From contig NZ_CP108393.1 of NCBI RefSeq assembly GCF_035961655.1, forward strand, positions 62,001 through 126,000: a stretch of 64,000 nt of DNA, read 5' to 3'. Shown in pieces: positions 18,188-26,959 of the stretch. The notes under the pieces are model-generated. The model worked only from the letters and a program-made list of their open reading frames with translations, ran no database searches and was not told the origin of the DNA. Position numbers and translations under genes: made by a program. The first letter of the stretch is position 1; each line of letters starts with the position of its first letter. The DNA comes from Streptomyces sp. NBC_01317 (GTDB taxonomy: Bacteria > Actinomycetota > Actinomycetes > Streptomycetales > Streptomycetaceae).

Positions 18188-20917
18188 CTAGCGGACGACA
18201 ACCGTGCGGATCTCCCACGGGCCGAGGGCGAGGTCGAGTCCGTCCGCTGCCGGTGTGGTGGACAGTGGCCGGCCGAGCAGATCGACGGTGGTGGCCTCGG
18301 TGAAGGCGCCTGTCACCCGGGCGCCGGCTCCGGTGTCGCTCATCGCGACCAGCCGTACCTCGGTGCCGGTGCCTCCGTCCTCGGTGGTGACGCGGCGGAC
18401 GGCCGAGACGGAGACGTCCGTACCGTCGACCCGGATGCCGGTGGCGTCGGGGGGCAGCCGGTCTCCGGCGGGCGCGGTGCCACGGGCGACGAGCACGTCG
18501 TTGCGGAAGAGGTCCGCGAGGGCGACCGCGTTCGCCTGCTGCCAGCCTGCCGCCGGGGGCAGGACGGCGAAGCGGTTCTCGACGCGCAGGCCGAGGTCCT
18601 GCGCGCCCGGTGCGGCGATCTCGGTCGCGGCGGGTTCGTCGCGGAACGGATGGATGTTGACGCTGATCGAGCCGATCGCGCGCAGGAGGGTGACGGCGAG
18701 TTCGGAGCCGTCGCCGACCACTTCGTACTCGGAGGCGTGGTCGAGCAGGACGTGGGCGGCGCCGGCCGATACGAACGACTCGGCGGGGAAGGTCGGGATG
18801 GGGTGTTCGCCCCAGCCTCCCTCGGCGGTGAGTCCGCGCGGGGTGACGGCGAACTGGCCGGCGGAGGCGGACCCGGTCACCGGTTCCGGCAGCGGTACGT
18901 GGAAGCGCAGCCGGTGGTCGGCGGAGCGGTTCAGGAACGAGGTGGAGACCCGTACGAACGGCTCACCCGCCCGTACCTCCACGAGGGTTTCCACCGGGGT
19001 CGGTACGGTCTCGCCGCTGCGCACATCGCGGTCGGCGGAGAGCGCGGCGGGCCACGCGTAGACGCGGGTGATCCGGGTCCTCGCCCGCAGCGGGCCGTCC
19101 TCCAGGACCTTGACGGCGACCTCGGCCGGCTCCGACACGAGCACGTCCTGGGCGGGCGGGCCGTAGTTGTAGCTGTCGCCCCGGTCGCCGCCGTCGACCA
19201 GGCGGCCGACACCGCGCAGGACGGAGCCGTCGGCCCCGGTCACGTCCAGGGTGCCGTCGGCGGTGACGGCGACCTCGACGAGGCCGTTCGCCAGGGTGCG
19301 GTCCGTCGCGGTGGCGGGGACAAACTCCGTCGGCAGTACGGGAGTCCGGTCGGTGGGTCCGACCCGGAAGCTCGCGAGGCCGGAGGCGGGCACGTCCACC
19401 AGGGCGAGGGCGGTCGCGCGCGGCTCCTCCAGCGTCAGGACGCGCCACTCCCCCGGGTGCGCGGCGGCGGCCTCGGCGACCTTCCCGCGCAGGATCATCA
19501 GGTCGAAGGGTCCGCTGGACGGCACCTCGGCGAGGTGGAAGACCAGGGATCCCGGGGTGAGTTCGTACGTGTCGATCAGCCGGCCGAACAGCTCGCGGCG
19601 GTGGATGCGCCGGAGGACCCGTTCGAGCTGGGAGGCGTCCATGCGCTCGTCGCTGAGCACGGTCGGGGCCTGGGAGATCAGCTGGACGGGGCGCACGGAG
19701 CCGTCGGCGGCCGTGGCGGCCAGCACGTGCCCCTCGGGCGGGGCGACGACGTCCACCTCGACGGCCGCCGTACGCGCGAACGGCAGCGGGTTGGCGACCA
19801 GATGCCCGTCGCTCGGCACCAGGGCGGCTGCCTCGGCGAGGGCGGCGTCCCGTACGGCCCGCGCGGTCTGCGCGGCCTCGGCGAGCCGCGCGTCGACCTG
19901 GTCGCAGGTCTCGTCGGTGCCGGAGCCGACGACCGAGTCGTGCGCCGCCGACTCGATGATCTTGTGCCAGGCGAGCGAGAGGAACGGCGTGTCGTCGCGG
20001 CGGGACCACAGGGCGTTCATCCGCTCGGCGTGGTCGATCGTGCGCTCGGCCACGGCCATGCGCTGCTTGAGCCCGAGCCGTACGGAGAGCACACCCGGGA
20101 GGATGTTGCCCCGTACGTGGCTGCGGAGTTCGCCGGTGACGACGCTGGAGACCTCGTCGCGCACATGTTCGCGGATGTACTCGTCGAGCGTCGCGATGGT
20201 GATGGCGCGCTCGTCGCTCGACGCGCGCCGCAGCCAGGCCGCGAGCTGGGGGTCGGGCGCGTTGTGGTCGGTGCCGGCCATCGCGAGCAGCGGGTCGGTG
20301 CCCCAGCGGTCGGCGGTCGCCTCCGCGTACTGGCCCAGGGCCCGGCCGATCCGGTCGGGCACCAGCAGGACGTCGAGCCCGTTGTCGTACCCGTCGAAGA
20401 GGAATTCCGTGCGCACCTCGGAGCCGTCGGGGGCGCGCCAGCGGAAGGCGTGGCCCTCGACGGAGCCGGGAACTCCGCGCCACAGGGCGGCGTGCTCGAT
20501 TCCGGCGCGGGCCAGGATCTGCGGCATCTGCGCGATGTGGCCGAACATGTCCGGCAGATAGCCGATGGGCATCGAGCCGCCCAGCTCCGCCGCGGCGGCC
20601 CAGCCCATCTGGAGGTTGCGTACGACGGTCTCGCCGGAACAGAGGAACTCGTCGAGGAGGATGAGCCACGGGCCGATGGCGAGCCGGCCGCCGGAGACCA
20701 GGGCCACGAGCCGCTCGCGGTTCTCGGGCCGCATCTCCAGGTAGTCCTCGATCGCGGCCATCTGCCCGTCGACGGTGAACCGGAAGTCCGGGTTCGATTC
20801 GGCCGTCTCCAGCACGGTGTCGAGAGCGGCCACGAGCCGGTGCCGGAACACCTGGAAAGGCTCGTACCATTCCCGGTCCCAGTGGAAATGGGGCACGAAG
20901 ACGGCGGAATTCTGCAT
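18188..20917 (-). CDS. GH38 alpha-mannosidase
   Basis: 909 residues. The N-terminal catalytic domain begins VFVPHFHWDREWY with the zinc ligands His and Asp14. Asp123 (IGYLPDMFGHIAQMPQ) is the expected nucleophile, and AALWRGVPGS and SAAHDSVVGSGTDETCDQ are further GH38 marks. C-terminal beta-sandwich domains follow. It removes alpha-mannosyl residues with retention of configuration. There is no signal peptide, so the substrate is probably imported by the adjoining ABC transporter. ATG 20917 has AGAAGG upstream. It lies 75 bp downstream of the second permease. Confidence 0.93.
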   Translation of the reverse strand: MQNSAVFVPHFHWDREWYEPFQVFRHRLVAALDTVLETAESNPDFRFTVDGQMAAIEDYLEMRPENRERLVALVSGGRLAIGPWLILLDEFLCSGETVVRNLQMGWAAAAELGGSMPIGYLPDMFGHIAQMPQILARAGIEHAALWRGVPGSVEGHAFRWRAPDGSEVRTEFLFDGYDNGLDVLLVPDRIGRALGQYAEATADRWGTDPLLAMAGTDHNAPDPQLAAWLRRASSDERAITIATLDEYIREHVRDEVSSVVTGELRSHVRGNILPGVLSVRLGLKQRMAVAERTIDHAERMNALWSRRDDTPFLSLAWHKIIESAAHDSVVGSGTDETCDQVDARLAEAAQTARAVRDAALAEAAALVPSDGHLVANPLPFARTAAVEVDVVAPPEGHVLAATAADGSVRPVQLISQAPTVLSDERMDASQLERVLRRIHRRELFGRLIDTYELTPGSLVFHLAEVPSSGPFDLMILRGKVAEAAAAHPGEWRVLTLEEPRATALALVDVPASGLASFRVGPTDRTPVLPTEFVPATATDRTLANGLVEVAVTADGTLDVTGADGSVLRGVGRLVDGGDRGDSYNYGPPAQDVLVSEPAEVAVKVLEDGPLRARTRITRVYAWPAALSADRDVRSGETVPTPVETLVEVRAGEPFVRVSTSFLNRSADHRLRFHVPLPEPVTGSASAGQFAVTPRGLTAEGGWGEHPIPTFPAESFVSAGAAHVLLDHASEYEVVGDGSELAVTLLRAIGSISVNIHPFRDEPAATEIAAPGAQDLGLRVENRFAVLPPAAGWQQANAVALADLFRNDVLVARGTAPAGDRLPPDATGIRVDGTDVSVSAVRRVTTEDGGTGTEVRLVAMSDTGAGARVTGAFTEATTVDLLGRPLSTTPAADGLDLALGPWEIRTVVVR

Positions 20918-20992
20918 GGGTCAGGGACCTTCTGTCGGCGGGTGCGGAGAGAGGCGGGTGCGTGACGCGTGGTGGGCGGCCGGGCTACGGCG

Positions 20993-21865
20993 TCACTTCA
21001 GTGAGCCGGTGGCGAGGCCGGTGCGCCAGAACCTCTGGAGGAGGATGAAGACGATGATCACGGGCACGATCGAGACCAGTGAGCCGGTGATCACGGACTG
21101 CTGGAGGAGCGGCGCCCTGGCGGTCTGGCCGTTCCACGTGTAGAGGCCGAGGGTGACCGGGAAGAGCGACTCCTTCTGGAGCATCACCATCGGCAGGAAG
21201 AAGTTGTTCCAGATGGCGACGAACTGGAAGAGGAAGATCGTCACCAGCGACGGTGCCATCAGCCGGGAGGCCACCGAGAAGAACGTACGGAACTCTCCCG
21301 CGCCGTCGAGGCGCGCCGACTCCAGGAGTTCCTGGGGTACGGCGGCGGAGGCGAAGATCCGGGCCAGGTAGACGCCGAACGGGCTGACGATGCTCGGCAG
21401 GAACACCGCCCAGTAGGTGTTGACGATCCCGGTCGCCGAGAACAGCAGGAACAGCGGGAGCGCGAGCGCGGTGGTGGGGACCAGGACGCCGCCGAGGATG
21501 ACGGAGAAGAGGAACTCCCGTCCCCGGAACTGGAACTTGGCGAGCGCGTAGCCGCACAGCGCGGAGACCAGTGTGCCGACGGCCGCGCCGAGCACCGCGT
21601 AGATCACACTGTTCAGGGCCCACTGGAGGAAGATGCCGTCACTGCGGGTGAACAGGGTGTGCAGGTTGCTGAACAGGTTGAAGTGGGAGAAGGCCAGGCC
21701 GTTGGTGGAGGCCAGGTCTCCTTGCGGTTTGGTCGCCGCGACGATCAGGAAGTAGACCGGCAGCAGGAAGTAGATGGTCAGGAGGACCATCACGGCCATG
21801 ACCGCCGTACGGCTGGCCCTGCTCTCGCGGACGGTGGGTTTGTCGCTCACGATCAGGTTGTTCAC
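20993..21865 (-). CDS. Carbohydrate ABC transporter permease (MalG type)
   Basis: 290 residues with six membrane helices. The cytoplasmic EAA loop is ESARLDGAGEFRTFFSVA and the protein ends RFWRTGLATGSLK, as is usual for MalG-like permeases (family CUT1). The GTG start at 21865 overlaps the stop of the first permease by 4 nt (GTGA), which fixes the start and indicates equal synthesis of the two partners. They would form the inner-membrane channel for an oligosaccharide; the ATPase is not encoded here and is probably a shared MsiK-like protein elsewhere. Confidence 0.93.
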   Translation of the reverse strand: MNNLIVSDKPTVRESRASRTAVMAVMVLLTIYFLLPVYFLIVAATKPQGDLASTNGLAFSHFNLFSNLHTLFTRSDGIFLQWALNSVIYAVLGAAVGTLVSALCGYALAKFQFRGREFLFSVILGGVLVPTTALALPLFLLFSATGIVNTYWAVFLPSIVSPFGVYLARIFASAAVPQELLESARLDGAGEFRTFFSVASRLMAPSLVTIFLFQFVAIWNNFFLPMVMLQKESLFPVTLGLYTWNGQTARAPLLQQSVITGSLVSIVPVIIVFILLQRFWRTGLATGSLK

Positions 21866-22812
21866 AGTCCGGCCCTCTTCGACGTCAGCCGCATGAACCC
21901 GAAGCTCAAGACGAAGGTGATGAGGGCGATGACCACGGAGATCGCCGCCGCCTGCTGGTAGTTGTTCCCCGAGGCCACCGCGTACGCGAGCATGTTCGGG
22001 GTGTAGGTGCTGGAGATGTTCGAGGAGATCTGGCGCAGCACGGCCGGCTCCGCGTAGAGCTGGAGGGTGCCGATGATCGAGAACACCGTGGTCAGCACGA
22101 TGGACGGGGCGATCATGGGGACCTTGATCTGCCAGGCGATGGCCCAGTTGCTCGCGCCGTCGAGCCTGGCCGCCTCGTACAGCTCCTGCGGGATCGATTG
22201 CAGGGCCGAGTACATGATCAGCATGTTGTAGCCGGTCCACAGCCAGGTGGAGATGTTCGCCGCCGACCACAGCACGGCGCCGGGGCCGAGGAAGTCGGGG
22301 TGGAGCCCGATGCCGTTCAGTACGTCGACCACGGGGCTGAGCTGCGGTGAGTAGAGGTACGACCACATGATCGCGGCGATGACGCCGGGTACCGCGTACG
22401 GCATGAACACCGCGATGCGGAAGAACGACTTGAGCTTCAGCAGCGGGGTGTCGAGGAGCAGCGCCATGATCAGGGCGACGAACAGCATGACCGGCACCTG
22501 CACGATGCCGAAGAGCCCGATGCGCCCGATGCTGGACCAGAACTCGGTGTTCTCGAAGACGTGCGCGTACTGCTGGAAGCCGCCGAAGGTCGTGTACGAC
22601 GTGCCGTACTGGCCGCCGGAGCGGCGTACGACCCGGAAGCTCTGCCAGATCGCGTACCCGACCGGCACCAGGTAGAAGAGCACGAACGGGAGGAAGAACG
22701 GGGTCAGGAACGCGGTGATGACGCCCGCCCGGGGCCCGCCGCCGTTGAGACGGCGGCGGGAGCCTCGGGGCGCCGCCACCACGCGTATCGCGCGGGTTTC
22801 GGTGTCGGTCAT
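21862..22812 (-). CDS. Carbohydrate ABC transporter permease (MalF type)
   Basis: 316 residues with an N-terminal basic cytoplasmic tail (RGSRRRLNGG) and six helices. The EAA loop EAARLDGASNWAIAWQIKVP couples to the ATPase. Pairs with the downstream MalG-type permease (4-nt overlap) and follows the binding protein by 7 bp. The initiating ATG has little ribosome site of its own, in line with translational coupling. Confidence 0.93.
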   Translation of the reverse strand: MTDTETRAIRVVAAPRGSRRRLNGGGPRAGVITAFLTPFFLPFVLFYLVPVGYAIWQSFRVVRRSGGQYGTSYTTFGGFQQYAHVFENTEFWSSIGRIGLFGIVQVPVMLFVALIMALLLDTPLLKLKSFFRIAVFMPYAVPGVIAAIMWSYLYSPQLSPVVDVLNGIGLHPDFLGPGAVLWSAANISTWLWTGYNMLIMYSALQSIPQELYEAARLDGASNWAIAWQIKVPMIAPSIVLTTVFSIIGTLQLYAEPAVLRQISSNISSTYTPNMLAYAVASGNNYQQAAAISVVIALITFVLSFGFMRLTSKRAGL

Positions 22813-22819
22813 GCTGCGG

Positions 22820-24157
22820 TCACTTGCCTGCCTGGGCGGGGATGGCCAGGTCCTTCATCGATGTGAGCGCGGTCGCCTGGGCGGTCTTGAGCGCGTCGGC
22901 GAGGGTGCCCTGGCCGGCGGCGGCCTTGGCCATCGCGTCCTGGAGGCTCAGGTTGACCGTCTTCTGGGTGGGGCCCCAGGTGAAGCTGGTGTCGATGTTC
23001 TTGGACGACTCGGCGAAGACGTCAAAGATCTTCTGGTTGTCGTAGTACGGCACGCCCTGGGAGAGCTGGGGCAGTCCGGTGCCGACGGGGGACGCCGAGT
23101 AGAGGCCGCCGAGCTTGTTCTCCAGTGCGAGGGCTTCCGGGTCGGTGTTCAGCCAGGTGTTGAACTTGACCGACTCGTACAGGTGCTTGCTGCCCTTCAT
23201 GAACGCGACGGTGGAGCCGCCCCAGTCGCCGGACGCGGCGCTGGTGCCCCAGGTCGGCATCGGGACGATCGTCCACTTGCCGGCCTGCTTGGGCAGGTTG
23301 TCGCGGAACATGCTGTAGCCCCAGGCGGCGCCGACGTAGCTGGCGATCTGGTTCTGCTGGTACGCCGCGTACATCTGGGTCGAGCCGTTGGCGAGGTCGG
23401 TGCGGACGAGCTTGTCGTCGATCATCTTCTGCCAGTAGTCGGCGACCTGCTTGCTCTGCGGGGACTCGACGGTGACGTGCCACTTGTCGCCGGAGTACGA
23501 GTACATCTCCGCGCTGTTCTGCCAGAGCAGGCCGTTGAACCACTCGGCGTTGTTCGGGTCGAAGAACGTCATGGTGAGCTTGGGGTCGGCGGCGTGGAGC
23601 TTCTTCGCCTCCGCCGCGTACTCGTCCCAGGTCTTCGGTATCGCGAGGCCGTGCTGCTTGAAGATGTCGCTGCGCACGTAGAGGGCCATCGGGCCGGTGT
23701 CCTGCGGGAGGGCGAAGACGCCGGTGCCGGCGAAGCTGGTCTGCGACCACGTCCAGGGGACGAACTTGGACTTGGCGGCGGTGGCCGCGGAGCAGGCCGA
23801 CGCGTCCACGAAGGCGTTCTGGGTGCGCAGGTTGGGAAGCTCGTCGTAACCCACCTGGGCGAGGTCCGGCGCCTTGCCCGCCTTGAGGGCGTTGCTGATC
23901 GTGCCGTACTGGTCGTTGGAGATGTTCTTCGTCTGGACCTGGATGTCAGGGTTCTGCTTGTTCCACAGAGCGACGACCTCGTCCATGCCGGGAACGGTGT
24001 TCCAGTACTGGAGGGTGACCTTGCCCTTCGCGGGCTCGCAGGAGGCGGCGGCGGAGGAGCTGTCCGGCTGATCGGAGGACGAACAGCCGGCGAGCAGGGC
24101 GATGCTCGCTGCCGCTGCGACGGCGGCCAGGCGGACGCGCGAGGCGGTGTTTCTCAT
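22820..24157 (-). CDS. Sugar ABC transporter substrate-binding lipoprotein
   Basis: 445 residues. Start at ATG 24157 with GGAAGGAAATC. Signal peptide RNTASRVRLAAVAAAASIA with lipobox LLAGC, so the mature protein is anchored to the outer face of the membrane at Cys. The body has extracellular sugar-binding family 1 features (VTLQYWNTVPGMDEVVALWN, APDLAQVGYDELP, LPQDTGPMALYVRSDIF, SGDWGGSTVAFMKGSK). It captures an oligosaccharide for the two permeases. Given the GH38 and GH2 enzymes, the ligand may contain mannose and galactose. Confidence 0.93.
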   Translation of the reverse strand: MRNTASRVRLAAVAAAASIALLAGCSSSDQPDSSSAAASCEPAKGKVTLQYWNTVPGMDEVVALWNKQNPDIQVQTKNISNDQYGTISNALKAGKAPDLAQVGYDELPNLRTQNAFVDASACSAATAAKSKFVPWTWSQTSFAGTGVFALPQDTGPMALYVRSDIFKQHGLAIPKTWDEYAAEAKKLHAADPKLTMTFFDPNNAEWFNGLLWQNSAEMYSYSGDKWHVTVESPQSKQVADYWQKMIDDKLVRTDLANGSTQMYAAYQQNQIASYVGAAWGYSMFRDNLPKQAGKWTIVPMPTWGTSAASGDWGGSTVAFMKGSKHLYESVKFNTWLNTDPEALALENKLGGLYSASPVGTGLPQLSQGVPYYDNQKIFDVFAESSKNIDTSFTWGPTQKTVNLSLQDAMAKAAAGQGTLADALKTAQATALTSMKDLAIPAQAGK

Positions 24158-24423
24158 GATTTCCTTCCAGAGTGTCCAGCTCCAGCGCTGGACGCGTCGA
24201 CGTTGACACCTCAAGGCACGGGATGCCTTCTGGTTGGAATGCGTGGGTGTGGTCACCGGCGCGACGGCGTCGGACCAAGCGTCGAACGACGTTGCGGGAG
24301 TGGCACATCCAGTTCGCGTGAGCGCTCACGTGAACGTTCACGGAAGTCCGTGAATTTTCCGGAAGTTTGCGCTCCGGTCTGGATGTATGTCAAGACATTC
24401 GGGTCAAGTACAAGTCCGGCAGG
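24158..24423. promoter_or_regulatory. Promoter region of the glycan operon
   Basis: 266 bp between the LacI gene and the binding-protein gene on the same strand. Contains the two LacI-type palindromes at 24317-24342 and an A/T-rich patch just beyond them. No gene is visible. Confidence 0.5.
24317..24342. promoter_or_regulatory. Two overlapping LacI-type operators
   Basis: CGTGAGCGCTCACG at 24317-24330 and CGTGAACGTTCACG at 24329-24342 are both perfect 14-bp palindromes sharing two bases, with centres 12 bp apart. Their TGAGCGCTCA and TGAACGTTCA cores match the central-CG operators of LacI/GalR repressors. They lie upstream of the binding-protein gene and close to the LacI gene end, so the LacI regulator encoded next door is the likely ligand-responsive repressor. 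Confidence 0.75.
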
Positions 24424-25428
24424 TTACGCGGAACCGCCCGGTCTCAGCTCGGCCCGGACGACGAGCTCGTCGGCCTCCAGCGGGTCGACGCCGGTCAACA
24501 GGCGCCCGACCTGCTCGATCGCGAGGGCGCCGAGCCGGCGCGTGTCGAGCGCCACGCTGGTGAGCGGAGGTTCGACGACCGCCCCGAGCTGGAGGCCGTC
24601 GAAGCCGATCACCGCGAGATCCCGGGGGACGCTCCTGCCCATCCGGCGCGCTTCCCGCAATGCGCCGATGGCGACGATGTCGTTGAAGGTGAAGATCGCG
24701 GTCACCTCGGGGTGGGCGGTGAGAAGGGCGTTGAGGCCCAGTCCCCCGCCGTCGGCCGACTGGGCGGCGCCGGCCACCAGGCCGGGGTCGACGCCGTGGG
24801 CGGCGGCGGCCGCGGTGAACCAGACACGCCGGATGCTGGGCTCGGCGCGGTTGTCGTGGTCGAGCATGCCGATCCGCGTGTGGCCCTGGGCGACGAGGTG
24901 CGCGATCGCGGCGTGGACGCCGGCCTCGCCGTCGATCCGTATCGAGCTGAACCGTCCCATCCGGGGCTCACGGCCGATGAGGACCATGGGCATGCCCCGG
25001 GTGAACCGGTCGAGGTCGCTCTCGGAGCAGCTGAAGTAGCCGACCACCGCGTCCACCTGCGAGCCGATCACCTGGAGCGTGCCCAGCTCCTCCTCGGCCC
25101 GGTCCGCGGTGTCGTATACGACCACGTGCCAGCCACGGGCCCGTGCCGCTTCCAGGGCCGCGGCGGCGACCTCGGTGAAGAACGGGTTGAGCAGGTCAGG
25201 GATCACCAGGCCGATGGTGGTGGTGTCCTGCCGGACGAGACCCCGCGCGAACCGGCTCGGCCGGTAGCCCAGTTCACGGGCCGCGTCCAGTACACGCTGC
25301 TTCGTGGAGCCGTCGATCTCCGCCTTGTCGTTCAGCGCCCGGGACACGGTCTGGCGGGACACTCCCGCCGAGCGGGCGACATCATGGATCGTCACCCTTC
25401 GGGGTTCCGACTTCGACGGCGACACCAT
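24424..25428 (-). CDS. LacI-family transcriptional repressor
   Basis: 334 residues. The HTH is VTIHDVARSAGVSRQTVSRA, followed by the hinge helix region (RELGYRPSRFARGLV). A periplasmic-binding-like effector domain follows (TIGLVIPDLLNPFFTEV, IFTFNDIVAIGALREA, DLAVIGFDGL). ATG 25428 with GGGAGGTGCG is selected; longer readings lack conserved residues. It should repress the transporter/glycosidase operon through the palindromes at 24317-24342 and release when a sugar from the imported glycan binds. Confidence 0.95.
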   Translation of the reverse strand: MVSPSKSEPRRVTIHDVARSAGVSRQTVSRALNDKAEIDGSTKQRVLDAARELGYRPSRFARGLVRQDTTTIGLVIPDLLNPFFTEVAAAALEAARARGWHVVVYDTADRAEEELGTLQVIGSQVDAVVGYFSCSESDLDRFTRGMPMVLIGREPRMGRFSSIRIDGEAGVHAAIAHLVAQGHTRIGMLDHDNRAEPSIRRVWFTAAAAAHGVDPGLVAGAAQSADGGGLGLNALLTAHPEVTAIFTFNDIVAIGALREARRMGRSVPRDLAVIGFDGLQLGAVVEPPLTSVALDTRRLGALAIEQVGRLLTGVDPLEADELVVRAELRPGGSA

Positions 25429-25772
25429 CGCGCACCTCCCGCTGCTCGCGGGCGCTGACGTGCCCCGCAGGGCCCGAGTATGCCCGACGCGCCGTCGGAC
25501 CTCCCCTTTCGCTTCTGTCACGCCTGCTTCACTGGCCGGCCCTGGGCGCCGGGCCCCGCGCGAGGGCAGGGCCCGTACGGCGGACCGCCTCTCCGTGATG
25601 CTTTCGTTTCGGAATCGCAACCGAGAACGTGACATGAATGAGTTGAATCCGCGATTCCTTTCCCTGCCGGACACTCGCTGGGCGACAACTGCGCGTGCCG
25701 GAGGAATTACGGGAGATCCAGAGGTGTGGAGTGATCGCCCGGGGGCACACGCTGTCCTGGAGGTTGATAACT
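25429..25772. other. 344-bp intergenic region, divergent promoters
   Basis: Lies between LacI and the small hydrophobic protein. The stretch 25600-25720 is less G/C rich than its neighbours and probably holds the promoters, but I cannot pick a convincing -35/-10. No gene found. Confidence 0.5.
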
Positions 25773-25943
25773 ATGGTTCCCCTGCTTCTCGTTCTTCTGC
25801 TCGCCCTGATTCTTTTCGGTGCGGGCTTCGCACTCAAGATTCTGTGGTGGATCGCCATCATCGTGCTGGTGGTCTGGGTGCTCGGATTTGTCGTCCGGCC
25901 CGCGGCCGGCGGCGGCAAGCGAGGCCGCTGGTACCGCTGGTAG
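25773..25943 (+). CDS. Small hydrophobic membrane protein
   Basis: 56 residues: MVPLLLVLLLALILFGAGF, a second helix ILWWIAIIVLVVWVLGFVV, and a basic tail GGGKRGRWYRW. GGAGG stands 9 nt before the ATG. The two helices and the GRWYRW end match a small family found across Streptomyces and annotated only as hydrophobic protein; stress-linked expression has been suggested for some. It lies just before the RsbQ-RsbP operon, with a strong terminator between. Confidence 0.85.
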   Translation: MVPLLLVLLLALILFGAGFALKILWWIAIIVLVVWVLGFVVRPAAGGGKRGRWYRW

Positions 25944-25961
25944 ACAGCGTTTCTCGCACCA

Positions 25962-26003
25962 TGTGGGTGGGGCCCCGTCAACGATGCCGGGGCCCCGCCC
26001 ACG
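25962..26003 (+). terminator. Terminator of the hydrophobic-protein gene
   Basis: About a 16-bp stem built on GGTGGGGCCCCG and CGGGGCCCCGCC with a 10-nt loop, 18 bp after the stop codon. Confidence 0.8.
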
Positions 26004-26155
26004 TGTGGCGCGGGCCTGGAGTTCTCCGCCGGCTGGACAGAGCGGCCGAGCACAGCATAAGAAAGGTGGGGCATTCATTTCGCCCCGGCCTGGAAGTGAC
26101 GAAGCGGCGCGACGTGCGAACGCCGCCGGTATTCCGGTAAGTACGAGGGTGTCGG

Positions 26156-26959
26156 ATGGATATACGAAGCAGGAACCGCGTGGTGGTCACCGGCCGCGAG
26201 GACGGGCCGGTGCTGATGCTGGCGCACGGATTCGGCTGCGACCAGAACATGTGGCGTCTGGTGGTGCCGGCTCTCGCGGAGGATTTCCGCCTGGTCCTCT
26301 TCGACCACGTCGGGGCCGGACGATCGGATCTGACCGCCTGGACCGCCGAGCGGTATTCGTCTTTGGACGGTTACGCGACGGATGTCCTGGAGATCTGCCG
26401 CGAACTCGGTCTGGGACCTGTCACGTTCGTCGGGCACTCGGTCAGTTCCATGATCGGCGTGCTCGCCGCGAACCGGGAGCCGGAGCACTTCGAGAAGCTG
26501 GTCCTGCTCACTCCCTCGCCCTGCTACCTGAATGACGGTGAGTACCGGGGTGGATTCAGCGCCGAGGACATCGACGAGCTGCTGGAATCCCTCGACAGCA
26601 ACTACCTGGGCTGGTCCGGGGCGATGGCACCGGTGATCATGGGCAATCCGGACCGTCCCGAGCTGGGCGAGGAGCTGACGAACAGCTTCTGCCGTACGGA
26701 TCCGGCCATCGCGCGCGCGTTCGCCCACACCACGTTCCGCTCCGACAACCGGGCCGACCTGCCGGGGGTGAGCATCCCCACGTTGGTGGCGGAATGCTCC
26801 GACGACGCGATCGCCCCGACCGGTGTGGGAGCCTTCGTGCAGGCCCGGATCAAGGGGAGCCGGCTGGTCACGCTGGAGGCGACCGGCCACTGCCCCCAGT
26901 TGAGCGCCCCGGAGGCCACCGCCATGGCCATCACCGCGTTTGTGCGGGACGTCCGATGA
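26156..26959 (+). CDS. rsbQ: RsbQ-like alpha/beta hydrolase (stress-signal sensor)
   Basis: 267 residues, closely RsbQ-like along the length: LAHGFGCDQNMWR, FDHVGAGRSD, RYSSLDGYATDVLEIC, FVGHSVSSMIGVLA with nucleophile Ser95, SPCYLNDGEYRGGF, and GHCPQLSAP with the catalytic His. In Bacillus subtilis RsbQ is needed by the phosphatase RsbP to report energy stress; the same fold gives the plant strigolactone/karrikin receptors. GAGG precedes ATG 26156 by 7 nt. Its stop overlaps the phosphatase start (ATGA), so the pair is made together, as expected for partners. Confidence 0.9.
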   Translation: MDIRSRNRVVVTGREDGPVLMLAHGFGCDQNMWRLVVPALAEDFRLVLFDHVGAGRSDLTAWTAERYSSLDGYATDVLEICRELGLGPVTFVGHSVSSMIGVLAANREPEHFEKLVLLTPSPCYLNDGEYRGGFSAEDIDELLESLDSNYLGWSGAMAPVIMGNPDRPELGEELTNSFCRTDPAIARAFAHTTFRSDNRADLPGVSIPTLVAECSDDAIAPTGVGAFVQARIKGSRLVTLEATGHCPQLSAPEATAMAITAFVRDVR